DNA of 14,464 bases from an uncultured Treponema sp. (GTDB taxonomy: Bacteria > Spirochaetota > Spirochaetia > Treponematales > Treponemataceae). The first letter of the stretch is position 1. Each line of letters opens with the position of its first letter. The position numbers and the translations under genes are program-made. Under the pieces are notes generated by a model. It worked only from the letters and a program-made list of their open reading frames with translations. It had not been told where the DNA came from and did not search any database. The stretch covers positions 1-14,464 of the forward strand of contig CAJPTT010000015.1 in assembly GCA_905373565.1 (NCBI GenBank), written 5' to 3'. Positions 13,303 through 14,464 of this stretch are shown here, in pieces.

Positions 13303-14464
13303 TTACGCTAACCCGTCGATATAACCGTTTACAAGATCGATGCGGAGCGCTTGAGGGTCTTTGGGCAGCCCCGGCATCCGCATCATGTCGCCCATAACCG
13401 CAACGATCATCTCGGCGCCGTTGTTTACAATAATTTCTCGGACAGTCATATCGAACTGAGTCGGAACGCCGAGTTTTTTGGGATCATCGGAAAAAGAATA
13501 CTGAGTTTTTGCGATACATACCGGATAGGAATCGACACCCCAGGTACTGATTCGCTTCAGCGTTTTTTCCGCATCGGCAGAGTAAGTAACGGTTTTTGCG
13601 CCGTACACCTGTTTGCATATCTTTTCTATTTTAGTCTTGATATCATCGCTATCCTGATAGGTAAACACAAGCGGCTTTGACGGTTCGGTTTCAATCAATC
13701 CTGAAACGGTACGGGCAAAATCCGTTGCGCCGCCCCCTCCATCAGAAAAGGCGCTGTTTACGGCAAAAGGTACATTGATGTTTCGGCAATACGTGTGAAG
13801 GCTCTCGATTTCCTCCTCAGCATCGTAATTATATTTATTCAGTACCACCAGTACCGTTTGTCCGAACTTACGCAAATTTTCAACATGCTTGTCCATATTT
13901 TTAAACCCGCGGGCAAGCGCCTCTTTATTGGGCTTGGACAGCTCCGCTTCCTGAACGCCGCCGTGTAATTTAAGCCCGCCGATGGTAACGACAAGCACGG
14001 TTAAAGCAGGAGAAAGCCCCGCCTTGCGGCATTTAATGTCAAAGAATTTTTCGGCGCCTAAGTCCGCCCCGAATCCCGCTTCGGTGATAACGTAGTCACC
14101 GTAGGTAAGCGCCGTTTCGGTCGCGATAATGGAATTGCACCCGTGTGCGATATTTGCAAACGGGCCGCCGTGTACAAATGCGGGAGTATTTTCGGTTGTT
14201 TGCACCAAATTCGGATTAATTGCATTTTTAAGCAGTACGGTAATCGCTCCGGCGGCGCCGAGGTCTTTAACCGTAAACGGCGTATTGTCCGGCCGGTAGC
14301 CGAGGATAATCTTTTCTATGCGGCGGCGTAAATCGTCCATGTCGGAAGCGAGGCACAAAATCGCCATAATTTCCGAAGAGGCGGTTATGTCAAACCCCGA
14401 TTCAGCTGGGACGCCATTCCCCTCACCGAGTCCGGTAACGATTGAACGGAGCGCACGATCGTTC
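13303..14464 (-). CDS. fhs: Formate-tetrahydrofolate ligase, C-terminal 386 residues (5' end outside the window)
   Basis: The enzyme makes 10-formyltetrahydrofolate from formate, ATP and tetrahydrofolate, supplying one-carbon units in the cytoplasm. The frame stays open to the right edge, reading NDRALRSIVTGLGEGNGVP and GFDIT before the internal ATG at 14367, so that ATG is not the start. Family motifs include AFVHGGPFANIAHG (about 14139-14180), CIAKTQYSFSDDP and, near the C-terminus, GDMMRMPGLPK. About 170 N-terminal residues, including the ATP P-loop, are missing from the window. The second family signature, usually VATxRALKxHGG, reads VVTIGGLKLHGG (13957-13992), and the usual PRE before GFDI is PAE. 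These look like lineage variants, not damage. Confidence 0.93.
   Translation of the reverse strand, partial: NDRALRSIVTGLGEGNGVPAESGFDITASSEIMAILCLASDMDDLRRRIEKIILGYRPDNTPFTVKDLGAAGAITVLLKNAINPNLVQTTENTPAFVHGGPFANIAHGCNSIIATETALTYGDYVITEAGFGADLGAEKFFDIKCRKAGLSPALTVLVVTIGGLKLHGGVQEAELSKPNKEALARGFKNMDKHVENLRKFGQTVLVVLNKYNYDAEEEIESLHTYCRNINVPFAVNSAFSDGGGGATDFARTVSGLIETEPSKPLVFTYQDSDDIKTKIEKICKQVYGAKTVTYSADAEKTLKRISTWGVDSYPVCIAKTQYSFSDDPKKLGVPTQFDMTVREIIVNNGAEMIVAVMGDMMRMPGLPKDPQALRIDLVNGYIDGLA

Overview
The window looks like a piece of a spirochaete chromosome, most likely Treponema (inference). The composition is moderate in G+C. The genes encode many envelope proteins with relaxed export signals, a SPOR protein, a LysM/M23 endopeptidase, a very long OmpA-domain protein and a divergent CoaE. 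Every gene I can support lies on the minus strand, so transcription runs from high to low coordinates.

From right to left, the region opens with the C-terminal two thirds of formate-tetrahydrofolate ligase (fhs), cut by the window edge. It is followed after 23 bp by a branched-chain amino-acid carrier (brnQ), probably in the same transcript. An 82-bp gap carries a candidate promoter for a membrane-anchored LysM/M23 peptidoglycan endopeptidase. A 119-bp gap rich in mutually complementary segments leads to a 1360-residue secreted protein. That protein has a barrel-like N-terminal region, eight FlgD-like Ig repeats and a C-terminal OmpA domain. A strong terminator then stands only 4 nt before the Shine-Dalgarno of coaE, which is translationally linked to a SPOR-domain protein. 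After another strong terminator come an 841-residue exported beta-rich protein with its own promoter, another terminator hairpin, and a 537-residue putative outer-membrane barrel protein. The left end holds a 150-bp nested hairpin and the start of a further gene whose frame closes after 34 codons.

The middle and left parts read as a cell-envelope neighbourhood: a peptidoglycan hydrolase, two peptidoglycan-binding proteins (OmpA domain and SPOR), two exported or outer-membrane proteins and CoaE. The fhs-brnQ pair is one-carbon and amino-acid metabolism and probably belongs to a separate unit.

I found no CRISPR array, tRNA, rRNA, transposase or phage gene. The most interesting signals are the nested hairpin at about 199-357, whose terminal motif recurs near 11905, and structured leaders ahead of three genes. 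The barrel, eight Ig repeats and OmpA of the 1360-residue protein on one chain is the most notable protein architecture.
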